IMG/VR virus record: IMGVR_UViG_3300042691_006465
Location: 1-24,987 of that record
DNA: 24,987 nt
Source: a virus
Reading direction: 5' to 3' (one strand)
The notes under the pieces: model-generated
Databases searched by the model: none
What the model was told of the DNA's origin: nothing
What the model saw: the letters and a program-made list of their open reading frames with translations, nothing else
Translations under genes and position numbers: made by a program
In this document: positions 1-6,557 of the stretch, piece after piece
How positions within the stretch are numbered: position 1 is the stretch's first letter
Layout of the letters: each line of letters begins with the position of its first letter

Positions 1-265
1 TGCCGTTCTTGCGAGCCATACCAATTAGCGCGGTGCGGTGTCTAAACTTGCCGTCAGCACCAATAGCAAAAAGATGTTGCATTAACTCTTTCTGCCAGTC
101 ACGCAGTTGCATCTTGTCACCTGCAAAGCCAGCAACAGTTTCCTTAGTTTGAATAGCAAAGGTATCTATAAAGTCTGCAACTTCCCAGCCACGAGATTTG
201 TTAAGGGCTGCTTTGTTTACAGGTGTTAGCCAAGTCGGTGGCCAAGACTCAATGTTGGCTGGCAC
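1..265 (-). CDS. terL: Terminase large subunit, N-terminal part (runs off the window)
   Basis: ATPase/nuclease motor that packages DNA into the prohead. I translated this by hand from a GTG at 265-263. It gives 88 codons beginning VPANIESWPPTWLTP and ending IGMARKNG at the window edge, which is the run-in to the Walker A loop (usual form RKNGKS/T). The stretch LRDWQKELMQHLFAIGADG resembles the N-terminus of actinophage and HK97-type large terminases. The start overlaps the end of terS by 17 bp, with AGAGGA about 11 nt upstream. The catalytic parts lie outside the window, so activity cannot be judged. Confidence 0.85.
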   Translation of the reverse strand, partial: MPANIESWPPTWLTPVNKAALNKSRGWEVADFIDTFAIQTKETVAGFAGDKMQLRDWQKELMQHLFAIGADGKFRHRTALIGMARKNG

Positions 266-698
266 GAGATCGCAGTTCCTCTAGCTTCGATTGACGTTTA
301 ACTTCTGCCACGCCTAAACGTGACCTGTCTGTTGGCGTAAATCCTAAGAGCGAAAGGTTAGCGACTAACTGGCGGTCAAGATCGCGCAAGGCTTTACGTT
401 CATCTGGTCGGTTGTTTTGAAGAACCTGAATGCGCAAGTTACGGCGTTCATCAAGTAACTCACAGGTCATAAGCAATAAATCAACATCGGTACTAGGGCT
501 AATCCAACTCTGACCCATGCCCCAAATGCGATCCCAAAGTTCTTGACCTGCGCTTAATAGCTGACGGCTAGGCTCTGGAATGTCATAGGCAGATGGCAAC
601 AGCACAAGTTCTTTCTGGTCTGGCAGTGTGCGCTTGCCGGGATTACCAGTAAGACGTTTCTGTTCTATCGGCTTTGGTGGTCTACCTCTCGGAGCCAT
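249..698 (-). CDS. terS: Terminase small subunit, P27 family
   Basis: DNA-recognition subunit that brings the packaging site to TerL. 149 aa, normal for the family. The basic N-terminus (MAPRGRPPKPIEQKRLTGNPGK) is the hallmark of P27-type small terminases; the middle is helical (residues ~45-110) and the C-terminus is charged. The ATG follows the methyltransferase stop by 2 nt and uses a GAGGA Shine-Dalgarno located in the last codons of that gene, so the two are translationally coupled. TerL follows directly. Family assignment rests on the N-terminal motif, length and position. Confidence 0.88.
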   Translation of the reverse strand: MAPRGRPPKPIEQKRLTGNPGKRTLPDQKELVLLPSAYDIPEPSRQLLSAGQELWDRIWGMGQSWISPSTDVDLLLMTCELLDERRNLRIQVLQNNRPDERKALRDLDRQLVANLSLLGFTPTDRSRLGVAEVKRQSKLEELRSRASQH

Positions 699-700
699 TC

Positions 701-1780
701 TCAGTCCTCAATCAGTTGTGCTTCTAAACCTGTTTGCTTTTCTAACCTATCAAGTATGACATCAACATACTTTGGATCAAGTTCAACGCCAAATCCTTGC
801 TGACCATTCCTATCGGCTGCTAACAAAGTTGAACCACTTCCTGTAAACACATCTAAAATCTTTGCACCTTTATCGATAAATGAAACACACCAATCCATAA
901 CAGGTGACGGCTTCATCGTCATGTGTTGTTTTTGTTCACCTGACCAATGATGCGATAGATGCCTGCACTGCTTTCCCAAATTAGTCCAAGCCAGTTCAAA
1001 TTCAGAGAAAGTTCTATCGTCATTTTTTTTGTGCCAGCAGAGCCAGTCATTTGTAACTGGTAACTCATCAGTGAAGTAATTGCCACCCCAAATAATTGCA
1101 ACTGGTGCTAGATCCAAAATCCATGCAATAGGTGGCTTGGAATTATCCCATTCCGAAACGTTGTTATTGATTCTGCCTTTGCCTAAACGTGTCCAAGAAC
1201 CTGCGCCAATGCCATACGGGGGATCAGTTACAACTGCATCAAAAGAAGTTTTGAAACGAGCAATTAAAGTTAAGTCGGTTGAATCGCCACAAATTACATG
1301 ATGCTTACCGACTGTCCAATGGTCACCTAGTTTTGCTCTTGTAGGAGCATCGTCAAAAGACAACGGCTCATTATCTTGGTCAGTGATTGGTGGCTCTAGG
1401 TTCTCAAATCCAAGTTCCTCTAACTCCCAGCCGTTAGCATCAAGTTCTAAAAGTTGGTCTGCTAGAACCTTGTCATCCCACTCGGCAAGTTCAGCTGTGC
1501 GGTTATCAGCTAGTGCAAATGCTTTGATCTGATCCCAAGTCCAGCCGCTAGGAGTTCGTGCAATTGCTATCTCTGTCCAGCCCAAAGACTTTGCAGCTTC
1601 AAGAGTGCCGTTGCCGGCTACCACAATTGAGTCAGGCGTTACAACAATTGGTTTACGTTGCCCAAACTTTTCTAATGAGCTAGCGATTGCCTTTAGGTTC
1701 TTGCCGTCATGCTTGCGAGCATTGGCAGGATCGGCGGTCAGGCTGTTTATGTTTACGGTTTCGATGCGCAGTTCAGTCAT
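701..1780 (-). CDS. ParB-like domain fused to DNA N6-adenine/N4-cytosine methyltransferase
   Basis: 359 aa. Residues ~8-95 form a ParB/sulfiredoxin-like domain (VAGNGTLEAAKSLG at 54-67 matches the GNxRLxAA motif). Residues ~150-350 form an amino-methyltransferase with catalytic motif IV DPPY at 186-189 and SAM-binding motif I FTGSGS at 312-317. Because IV precedes I, it is beta-class. DPPY favours N6-adenine as the product. No cognate endonuclease is adjacent, so it is an orphan enzyme, probably masking phage DNA from host restriction or marking it at the packaging end. A putative leaderless promoter sits directly before the ATG. Target sequence unknown. Confidence 0.88.
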   Translation of the reverse strand: MTELRIETVNINSLTADPANARKHDGKNLKAIASSLEKFGQRKPIVVTPDSIVVAGNGTLEAAKSLGWTEIAIARTPSGWTWDQIKAFALADNRTAELAEWDDKVLADQLLELDANGWELEELGFENLEPPITDQDNEPLSFDDAPTRAKLGDHWTVGKHHVICGDSTDLTLIARFKTSFDAVVTDPPYGIGAGSWTRLGKGRINNNVSEWDNSKPPIAWILDLAPVAIIWGGNYFTDELPVTNDWLCWHKKNDDRTFSEFELAWTNLGKQCRHLSHHWSGEQKQHMTMKPSPVMDWCVSFIDKGAKILDVFTGSGSTLLAADRNGQQGFGVELDPKYVDVILDRLEKQTGLEAQLIED

Positions 1781-1786
1781 GGCTTT

Positions 1787-1792
1787 AGTCTA
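1787..1792 (-). promoter_or_regulatory. Putative leaderless -10 element of the methyltransferase gene
   Basis: Minus-strand TAGACT, then exactly 6 nt (AAAGCC), then the ATG at 1780. That places +1 on the A of the start codon, as in actinobacterial leaderless mRNAs, and no Shine-Dalgarno is visible. The hexamer fits TANNNT. No good -35 is seen. An identical hexamer with the same spacing precedes the gene starting at 3061. Confidence 0.45.
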
Positions 1793-1902
1793 CGCAAAAA
1801 CCGCGCAAATCCGCCATTTTTCAAAACTGGGAATTTCGCGGGGATGCACAAAGAGTTGGGTCGGGGTATTGCTCGGCAAGGGTATGTGAGATTTTGACCC
1901 GT

Positions 1903-1924
1903 CCCCCCTTTATACGGTGGGGGG
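1903..1924. other. GC-rich inverted repeat between HNH and terminase genes; possible cos region
   Basis: Six C (1903-1908) and six G (1919-1924) form a perfect inverted repeat with a 10-nt spacer that contains the HNH stop codon. The adjoining stretch 1781-1902 is otherwise non-coding and has further G/C runs (GGGTCGGGG near 1858-1866, GGGT near 1880-1883). In cos phages with an HNH packaging nuclease, the cohesive end typically lies between the HNH and terS genes. No T-tract follows on either strand, which argues against a terminator. The cleavage site cannot be read from sequence alone. Confidence 0.35.
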
Positions 1925-2215
1925 TTTGTTCCCTCTGCGACTATTACACGACCTATGTGCTGGTATTAGTGGGCTTGTCTGGTCACCGGGGTAGTAGTGG
2001 TCAGCTGTAAAGGGGTCATCAGCCTTGCGACCTAATCCGCATAACCAACAGACTGTTGCTGAATCTCTTACTAACTTAGCTTGCTTGGCATAATTGCCTT
2101 TGTAGTGAGGTCTTGTGGCGTTCCTAGTCGCATCTGCTACCTTTTGGCAGGTATCGCATAGGGATGGATTACGGTGTAAGGCTTTGCACTTCAAACATGG
2201 TTTGTTAAATGCCAT
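1910..2215 (-). CDS. HNH endonuclease, packaging type
   Basis: 101 aa. An N-terminal CxxC pair (C8, C11) is followed by CDTC, then the HNH core: CWLCG, ADHYYPG and HRSCNSRRG. HNH proteins encoded next to the terminase are needed with TerS/TerL for cos cleavage in many phages. Only the ParB-methyltransferase intervenes before terS here. The first 11 bp overlap the end of the Ntn-hydrolase gene. The stop codon lies inside a G6/C6 inverted repeat. A generic homing role is the alternative, but the location favours packaging. Confidence 0.8.
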   Translation of the reverse strand: MAFNKPCLKCKALHRNPSLCDTCQKVADATRNATRPHYKGNYAKQAKLVRDSATVCWLCGLGRKADDPFTADHYYPGDQTSPLIPAHRSCNSRRGNKPPTV

Positions 2216-2768
2216 TTGCTTTAGTCATTACCTTGCCGTTGGTGTAGGAGCGGTACTGATCCACAGTCCCCCTAGTGTTGGGGTCGTGCATACTTGCTGC
2301 TTCCATAGCTCTTAACGCAGATAGATCGTGGTTCTTATTCCAACCCACTAAGTATTGCTTGTCTACTAATGCGCCTATTGCTAGCTCTGCGCCTGATCCT
2401 ATTGCCCAGTAAGGGCTGGCTGTTAGTACGCTTAGGTTCTCGCTGATGAGGAATGCTTTGCCATGCGTAACCAGTAAGGCTTCTGCTTCAATGTCATCAT
2501 CCTTGACCTTGTTCTCTATCAACGGCATTACCTTAGTAACCAGCCACTTCATCCAGTTGCCTGACTTAACTACATCTACTGGTGGCTTTGGGTATTCAAT
2601 CGAGTACTGCAACTGGTCACAGACTCTTGCGCTCCCGGCTACACCAATAATCCATGTGTCTTGCTGAACAATCTTGTGCATGTCGGGGTGAATAAGGTTT
2701 GAGGTTATGCCTTGGTCTGCTGTAAGTGTGGCGAAGTTGTTGCCTGTTGTTGTGATGATCGTGGTCAT
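2205..2768 (-). CDS. HslV/proteasome beta-like Ntn hydrolase (putative peptidase)
   Basis: 187 aa, close to HslV in length. The N-terminus MTTIITTTG matches the HslV-type start in which Met removal exposes a catalytic Thr (T2). LTADQG places an Asp at residue 18 (17 in mature numbering), K32 sits near the catalytic-Lys position, WIIGVAGSAR matches the IAGFAG-type strand, and AIGSGAELAIGAL (122-134) matches the conserved GSGxxxAxxA element. No propeptide. No HslU/ATPase partner is visible, so it may act alone, use a host unfoldase, or be a regulatory homologue. ATGA overlap with the upstream 98-aa gene implies coupled translation. Confidence 0.75.
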   Translation of the reverse strand: MTTIITTTGNNFATLTADQGITSNLIHPDMHKIVQQDTWIIGVAGSARVCDQLQYSIEYPKPPVDVVKSGNWMKWLVTKVMPLIENKVKDDDIEAEALLVTHGKAFLISENLSVLTASPYWAIGSGAELAIGALVDKQYLVGWNKNHDLSALRAMEAASMHDPNTRGTVDQYRSYTNGKVMTKANGI

Positions 2769-3061
2769 AGCTTCATTCCGTCTGTTAGGTGTACGCCGTA
2801 TCTAACTAGATCAGCTGCTGACTGCATCCCTGCTAAGTATTCGTTCGTAATAGATGAATCACCCAGTACGCGATAGGCAGCCATTGCTTCTATCTCTGCA
2901 TCTAAGACGGATGCTATTGCCATGCGTGTAATGCCAACGCTTAGGCTCATGCGCTTGATGCTGGCTTCTAGCTTGTCAATGTCTGCTTCTGGCTTGTTCT
3001 TTAACGCTGACCTCACTAGGTCATTGTGAATCGTCACGCCAACGGTATCTGTCCAGTTCAT
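2765..3061 (-). CDS. Hypothetical helical protein, partner gene of the Ntn hydrolase
   Basis: 98 aa, not recognised. Predicted all-helical: residues ~25-70 are a long amphipathic stretch, and ~72-92 (NEYLAGMQSAADLVRYG) a second helix. No Cys motif, membrane segment or signal peptide. It is the first gene after a putative leaderless promoter and overlaps the protease-like gene by 4 nt (ATGA), so the two likely form a co-expressed pair. A substrate, adaptor or inhibitor role is conceivable but unsupported by sequence. Confidence 0.75.
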   Translation of the reverse strand: MNWTDTVGVTIHNDLVRSALKNKPEADIDKLEASIKRMSLSVGITRMAIASVLDAEIEAMAAYRVLGDSSITNEYLAGMQSAADLVRYGVHLTDGMKL

Positions 3062-3067
3062 GCGCTT

Positions 3068-3073
3068 AGTCTA
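3068..3073 (-). promoter_or_regulatory. Putative leaderless -10 element before the 98-aa gene
   Basis: Minus-strand TAGACT, 6 nt (AAGCGC), then the ATG at 3061, the same geometry as at 1787-1792. No Shine-Dalgarno precedes the ATG. The TAGAC core occurs two more times just upstream on the same strand (near 3083-3087 and 3099-3103), partly inside the preceding small gene. No convincing -35. Confidence 0.45.
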
Positions 3074-3190
3074 TTAAGGTCTAAGACTTGATTTGTCTAT
3101 TGACACGTTGGCTGCTTGTAAGCATTCCCAATAACTCTCGTGGTCTTGTGTATCACAACCAGCACGACAGATGCCATTAGGTTCAGTCAT
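3074..3190 (-). CDS. Small Cys/His protein (38 aa), conserved actinophage type
   Basis: Translated by hand: starts MTEPNGICRAGCDTQDHES and continues with YWECLQAANVSID. The pattern CxxGC...DHxSYxECLxxANV is familiar from small proteins in many actinophages whose function is not known. The three Cys and one His could bind a metal. The ATG overlaps the upstream gene by 8 nt (ATGACTGA), as expected for a real operon member. The TAA is directly followed by the putative leaderless promoter for the next gene. Confidence 0.65.
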   Translation of the reverse strand: MTEPNGICRAGCDTQDHESYWECLQAANVSIDKSSLRP

Positions 3191-3383
3191 TGTCATAACC
3201 CTCTGCTGGTATTACTAAATGATTGTTGTCAGATAGGTTTTTATAGGCTTTGCTTATTGAATACATACATCTAACGCAAAAGGATTTAGGTGCAATAGTT
3301 CCAAGTACGCCTAGCTCAGACTTTTCATCTAGAACCATAGTCACCTGCGCATCGTAACCGCAAGCAATACATTGTGCTTTCAT
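3183..3383 (-). CDS. Small zinc-ribbon-like protein
   Basis: 66 aa with CxxC at residues 5-8 and CxxC at 36-39 (FCVRCMYS), a layout consistent with one zinc ribbon. No other recognisable domain. The start overlaps the HNH stop by TAATG, and the end overlaps the 38-aa gene by 8 nt, so it is translated within the early operon. Function unknown; a DNA- or protein-binding accessory factor is plausible. Confidence 0.7.
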   Translation of the reverse strand: MKAQCIACGYDAQVTMVLDEKSELGVLGTIAPKSFCVRCMYSISKAYKNLSDNNHLVIPAEGYDND

Positions 3384-3664
3384 TAGTCATCCCAACTATT
3401 CTTTAGCCAGCCCTCAGCCTTACCTATTGCCGGGTTCTGCGTTATGTAAGTGTGGCAAGGTCTACAAAGTAGCGCAAGGTTATCCCTATCCACAATGCTT
3501 CCACCTCTAGCGCGTGTCTTGATCTCGTGTACGTCTGTTGCATAGGCAATAGCGCAACGCTGACAGGCTGGGAAGTCCCGTAGCAACTCTCTTACCAACT
3601 TACGGCGTTCAGTTGCGTACAGGCTTTCCATCTTTTTAGAGCGTGGTCTTATCGGCTTAGTCAT
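3383..3664 (-). CDS. HNH endonuclease (second copy type)
   Basis: 93 aa. The basic N-terminus (TKPIRPRSKKMESLYATERR) is followed by CQRC, DVHEIKTRARGG (the His-containing strand), an Asn in DRDNLALL, and CRPCH, a complete Cys4-HNH nuclease core. It is unlike the packaging HNH at 1910-2215 and sits amid replication-region genes, so it is more likely a free-standing nuclease, or a recombination or homing enzyme. Its first 8 nt overlap the previous gene, so it is well integrated in the operon. Confidence 0.8.
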   Translation of the reverse strand: MTKPIRPRSKKMESLYATERRKLVRELLRDFPACQRCAIAYATDVHEIKTRARGGSIVDRDNLALLCRPCHTYITQNPAIGKAEGWLKNSWDD

Positions 3665-3914
3665 TGAACTTTAAGTCCCTGACTACTGACATACACCGTT
3701 GCTTCATTACTTGCATTGCTACATGAAGCGCAGGGTCAGGGTCACTAATCTTTATCTCTTGCAGTGCTTCAATGATTGTGTCCCTGTATGCGATCAGGCT
3801 CTTGTTGCGGTAACAACTAGGGCATAAGTCGTATTGACGTTGTAGCTCGTAGACTGACCACCAGCCATCCGTTTGATTGGATGACCGGTGGCAGACTGCA
3901 CACTTACTTTTCAT
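3657..3914 (-). CDS. Small zinc-finger-like protein
   Basis: 85 aa. CAVCH near residue 5 and CPSCYRNK near residue 32 give a CxxC...CxxC zinc site. The remainder (~40-85) is helical with a DPDPALHVAMQVMKQRC segment. Overlaps its upstream neighbour by 11 nt and the HNH gene by 8 nt. Family not recognised; conserved-hypothetical type in an early phage operon. Confidence 0.7.
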   Translation of the reverse strand: MKSKCAVCHRSSNQTDGWWSVYELQRQYDLCPSCYRNKSLIAYRDTIIEALQEIKISDPDPALHVAMQVMKQRCMSVVRDLKFND

Positions 3915-4107
3915 TAGTGAACGGCTTAGTTAGTTCATCTGTGTATGCGTACTCACGGTCTAGCTTTGCGAAGATTGGCTCTAATGAGTCACCCTCACTG
4001 TTTAGGTGTACAAACTCCATCTTGCTATGGTGCATTGCTAGGCGATAGCCAGCAAGAAACGTCACTATTGTCACTGTCACTACTGATAAAACTAAGGCGA
4101 TAATCAT
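3904..4107 (-). CDS. Small single-pass membrane protein
   Basis: 67 aa from the ATG at 4107, which overlaps the SSB stop as ATGA; a TTG 6 nt earlier is less likely. Residues 1-23 (MIIALVLSVVTVTIVTFLAG) form one transmembrane helix, followed by a polar cytoplasmic or extracellular tail. Could be a superinfection or host-takeover factor, as small membrane proteins in early phage operons often are. No homology recognised. Confidence 0.68.
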   Translation of the reverse strand: MIIALVLSVVTVTIVTFLAGYRLAMHHSKMEFVHLNSEGDSLEPIFAKLDREYAYTDELTKPFTNEK

Positions 4108-4478
4108 AACCAAGGGTCACTTTCTGGTGCTGTTGCTTTTGCTTTGGATGCCTTAACTACTGCTGCAATTTCATTGGCAGTGATTTCAACGGATGTACGC
4201 TCAACGCCATTCTTGTCCTCGTACTTTACTATTTTGCATTTACCAATAACCAAGATTGCTTGACCTTTTTTTAGTGTGTCAGCTGCTGATTCAGCAACTC
4301 CACCAAACAAAACAATGTCGAAATAGTTAGTATCACCATCTGACCATGTCCCGTCTGGTGCTTTTTTTCTGTCGTTACATGCAATACGCAACTTGCAACG
4401 GCTAAGACCTGATGCCGTTACTTGAAAGTCTGGCTCAAAGACCAAATTTCCTTGCGCAGTTATTGTTGGTAGTGCCAT
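4104..4478 (-). CDS. ssb: Single-stranded DNA-binding protein
   Basis: 124 aa. OB-fold with LPTITAQGNLVFEPDFQVTA at the N-terminus, then SRCKLRIACNDR, NYFDIVLFGGVAESAADTLKKG and QAILVIGK strands, as in bacterial SSB. It ends in a short acidic/hydrophobic tip (ESDPWL) like the SSB C-tail that recruits partners. Strong Shine-Dalgarno AGGAG 7 nt upstream; TAATG overlap with WhiB. Works with the RusA and annealing proteins just upstream in the operon. Confidence 0.92.
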   Translation of the reverse strand: MALPTITAQGNLVFEPDFQVTASGLSRCKLRIACNDRKKAPDGTWSDGDTNYFDIVLFGGVAESAADTLKKGQAILVIGKCKIVKYEDKNGVERTSVEITANEIAAVVKASKAKATAPESDPWL

Positions 4479-4810
4479 TACATTGCTCCTGCTTCTCTTA
4501 ATCGCTCACGGTATGTGCGCGAATTCTTTGCTTGATTTGTTTCTTGTTGAATCGTGTGTTTGTATTCTTCGTCTATTCGTATTGGCGTGATGCCAAAGAA
4601 CCTGCGTAAAGCTACACGTTCCTTGTCTGATGTTCCTGCCCACCAACCCTCAACCTTTACCTTTAACGAATAATCAAGGCAAGCATCAAAGATTGGACAC
4701 CGTAGGCAAGTCTTTTTAAGTAAGTCCTCAACTTTGGGACTTATGTTATTGGTTGGAAAGAACAACTCTGGGTCTAACCCAATACAAGCTGCGCCGTCTG
4801 TGTTAAACAT
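4478..4810 (-). CDS. WhiB-family Fe-S regulator (first of two)
   Basis: 110 aa from the ATG at 4810 (Shine-Dalgarno GAGG 6 nt upstream; an upstream TTG is less likely). Cys at 9, 35, 38 and 44 give the C...CxxCx5C ligand set of a [4Fe-4S] cluster, followed by GWWAGTSDKER, the WhiB turn motif (usual GVWGG). WhiB proteins bind the primary sigma factor region 4 and change host or phage promoter choice. C-terminal ~35 residues are basic/helical. Overlaps rusA at its start. Confidence 0.88.
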   Translation of the reverse strand: MFNTDGAACIGLDPELFFPTNNISPKVEDLLKKTCLRCPIFDACLDYSLKVKVEGWWAGTSDKERVALRRFFGITPIRIDEEYKHTIQQETNQAKNSRTYRERLREAGAM

Positions 4811-5222
4811 CCTGCACCTCGCTTGCAATTATCTGGCAACCAATTCTGTCTGTGGCGTATTGCTTAGATGCGCTCACAGCTATTACTAAAGCATCGTCTG
4901 TGTAAAGACCGCCAGTTGTCAATCCATCAAAGGTTGAGCGAATCAACTTATCTAAATCAGGCTTAACGCTGGGCCACTTGCGATTGACGGTCTTAGGTCT
5001 AGGTAAATGAAACACAAGCGCAATCTCTACCGGGCTTGTTATTGTCCACTGCTCTGCATTGGGCCATTTACTAGCTCGATACTCTTGCGTTTGAGTTGCT
5101 ACGGCTTCACGCCAAGGCTTAACTTTCTTGCTTGACTCAACCATAACCACGCGACCATTCTTCACAAAGCCATTCTTAGAACCTTGCGGTGCTGGCTCGC
5201 CCTCAACAAAGTAACTAATCAC
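4803..5222 (-). CDS. rusA: RusA-type Holliday junction resolvase
   Basis: 139 aa from a GTG at 5222 that overlaps the previous stop (GTGA) and gives the classic beginning VISYFVEGEPAPQGSKNGF; a TTG 12 nt upstream is possible. Acidic residues in KPDLDKL (D89, D91), TFDGL (D99) and YTDD (D109, D110) correspond to the metal-binding aspartates of RusA. Resolves branched DNA before packaging. Neighbours SSB and annealing protein complete a recombination module. Confidence 0.88.
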   Translation of the reverse strand: MISYFVEGEPAPQGSKNGFVKNGRVVMVESSKKVKPWREAVATQTQEYRASKWPNAEQWTITSPVEIALVFHLPRPKTVNRKWPSVKPDLDKLIRSTFDGLTTGGLYTDDALVIAVSASKQYATDRIGCQIIASEVQDV

Positions 5223-5518
5223 ACGCCTATCCAAATCGCTAGAACTGCGCCATGTGATTCCTTACGTTTTGCTTTACCGTAACCAACTTTTTTAATCCAA
5301 CCAGCACGAGCTGCTTTGTTCATAATTGCGCCTGATGCGTTGTTCTTATGCTGACCAACTTCCCCAGACGGCAAGCCAGTGATAGCCAATACATCCTCGC
5401 TTGTGAACTCAATGCCTTGCTTTGCAAGTTGCATAATTGCAATAAGTGCTTGGTCAGCCCAATCCACATGTGCATCCAAAGTTAGTTGCATACCTTTTTC
5501 TTTTAGATCACTCATCAT
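5219..5518 (-). CDS. Hypothetical protein, possible winged-helix fold
   Basis: About 99 aa; the start is ambiguous among two tandem ATGs (5518, 5515), a TTG at 5521 and an internal ATG at 5488. HVDWADQALIAIMQLAKQG and FTSEDVLAITG, then NASGAIMNKAARAGWIKKVGYG and a short terminal strand (VLAIWIGV), look like a winged helix. I recall similar proteins beside RusA in actinophages, function not established. Overlaps neighbours on both sides. Confidence 0.7.
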   Translation of the reverse strand: MMSDLKEKGMQLTLDAHVDWADQALIAIMQLAKQGIEFTSEDVLAITGLPSGEVGQHKNNASGAIMNKAARAGWIKKVGYGKAKRKESHGAVLAIWIGV

Positions 5519-5657
5519 CAACCACCAATCTCAGCTGCGATACCAACGAATCATGTTGTTCTTGTATCTGACGCGGTAATGATTGCGCAAATGCCATTAT
5601 CAACATGCCAAAGAATCCACCTAACAGAAATAACACTGCTCCCAATACAAAACTCAT
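5508..5657 (-). CDS. Small membrane protein (49 aa)
   Basis: Translated by hand: MSFVLGAVLFLLGGFFGMLI plus MAFAQ forms one transmembrane helix, followed by a polar tail SLPRQIQEQHDSLVSQLR and VVDDE. The ATG overlaps the annealing-protein stop as ATGA, and the TGA lies just after the start of the next gene, so it fills an otherwise empty gap with the coupling typical of this operon. Function unknown. Confidence 0.6.
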   Translation of the reverse strand: MSFVLGAVLFLLGGFFGMLIMAFAQSLPRQIQEQHDSLVSQLRLVVDDE

Positions 5658-6217
5658 GCGCCTAACTCAACTTTCTTGTAATCAAAAGCGATTCTTAAAA
5701 CTCGCTTCTCTTCATCAGTAAACGCTCCACTTTGAATAAGTGGCACTACTTCACTTAGTTCAACAAGTGAGCCTGCATTCTTAATGCGTTCAATCATTTT
5801 GTGACTTGCTGTACTAAATTCTTTAGATGCTTTAGTTGCTGGCTTGTTTTCGCCGGGTGCTTCCTTAGCCCATAGATCAAGCGCAACACCAAAGCGCATT
5901 GCTGCGTTTCTAATTGCGTTACCGATTGCACCTTTAGTCATGTCGAACTTGTCGCGCCCTTGTGGTTCGCCGTAGCCGTATCTAGTGACACCGCAGATTG
6001 TTAGCTCAATCCATAGACCGCCATTATTGTCAAACGCTGGCAGTCCTGCATCCGTAAATGCTAAAGGCTTCCAAGTCCATAGTGGGTCTACTTGGAGCAA
6101 ACGATCTGTTACCCAAGCGTGGCTGACGTAATCTAATTGCAGTCCGCCAGTTGGCAGCTTCTGAATCTGCTCTTTGGCAAATGGTGCGCGTAACGCATCC
6201 TGCTGTTCCTGTTTCAT
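5654..6217 (-). CDS. Rad52/Sak-like single-strand annealing protein
   Basis: 187 aa. LDYVSHAWVTDRLLQVDPLW, GLWIELTICGVTRYGYG and KGAIGNAIRNAAMRFGVALD match the pattern of phage Erf/Sak/Rad52-superfamily annealing proteins; the C-terminal ~50 residues are a helical tail. It would anneal ssDNA for recombination and replication together with SSB and RusA downstream. Start ATG overlaps the previous stop (ATGA). The exact subfamily is not certain. Confidence 0.72.
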   Translation of the reverse strand: MKQEQQDALRAPFAKEQIQKLPTGGLQLDYVSHAWVTDRLLQVDPLWTWKPLAFTDAGLPAFDNNGGLWIELTICGVTRYGYGEPQGRDKFDMTKGAIGNAIRNAAMRFGVALDLWAKEAPGENKPATKASKEFSTASHKMIERIKNAGSLVELSEVVPLIQSGAFTDEEKRVLRIAFDYKKVELGA

Positions 6218-6435
6218 GCTTTGTTCCTGTTCTCTTGAATGTTTTGAAGCTTGCCTACGAGTGTGTAGAAGTCTTGACGGCTCATCTTGGTTGTGTCAAA
6301 AGGTTTATCAAGTAGGGCTGACATAAACTCAACCTGATGCGCTGGATGTGTGATGCCTATGTATTCAAGCATCTTTCTAATCTTGTGCTTTTCATCTAGT
6401 GATGCGCGTTCCATTCCAAAAGGTACGAAGCCCAT
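6214..6435 (-). CDS. Hypothetical helical protein (73 aa)
   Basis: Contains LDEKHKIRKMLEYIGITHPA, followed by HQVEFMSALLDKPF and SRQDFYTLVGKLQNIQE, all helical. The layout of helices around a G-I-T turn is reminiscent of small DNA-binding phage proteins but no family is recognised. TAATG overlap with the upstream membrane protein and ATGA overlap with the annealing-protein gene, so it is co-translated with the recombination genes. Confidence 0.7.
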   Translation of the reverse strand: MGFVPFGMERASLDEKHKIRKMLEYIGITHPAHQVEFMSALLDKPFDTTKMSRQDFYTLVGKLQNIQENRNKA

Positions 6436-6557
6436 TAGTTACCACCTAACGCAAACCAAGTGCCAACAAATAAAACCCAACCTGCACCAACCAGAGCCAG
6501 TGCAGTTAAGATTTCACCTATGAATCTTGCGCGTGGTGTCCAGTTCCAGTTAGTCAT
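6435..6557 (-). CDS. Small membrane protein (40 aa)
   Basis: Translated by hand: MTNWNWTPRARFIGEILTAL followed by ALVGAGWVLFVGTWFALGG. One transmembrane helix (~16-37) after a Trp/Arg-rich N-terminus. Stop and start codons overlap both neighbours as TAATG, a strong sign that it is a real gene. Function unknown. Confidence 0.62.
   Translation of the reverse strand: MTNWNWTPRARFIGEILTALALVGAGWVLFVGTWFALGGN

Noticed and set aside
919-1101. Minus-strand 60-codon frame inside the methyltransferase gene.
   Set aside because: Nested in another frame of a conserved enzyme with its motifs intact; no evidence for separate translation.
1903-1924. G6/C6 inverted repeat as an intrinsic terminator of the HNH gene.
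   Set aside because: Neither strand has a T-tract after the stem, and the stop codon lies in the loop; cos-region structure is the better, though unproven, reading.
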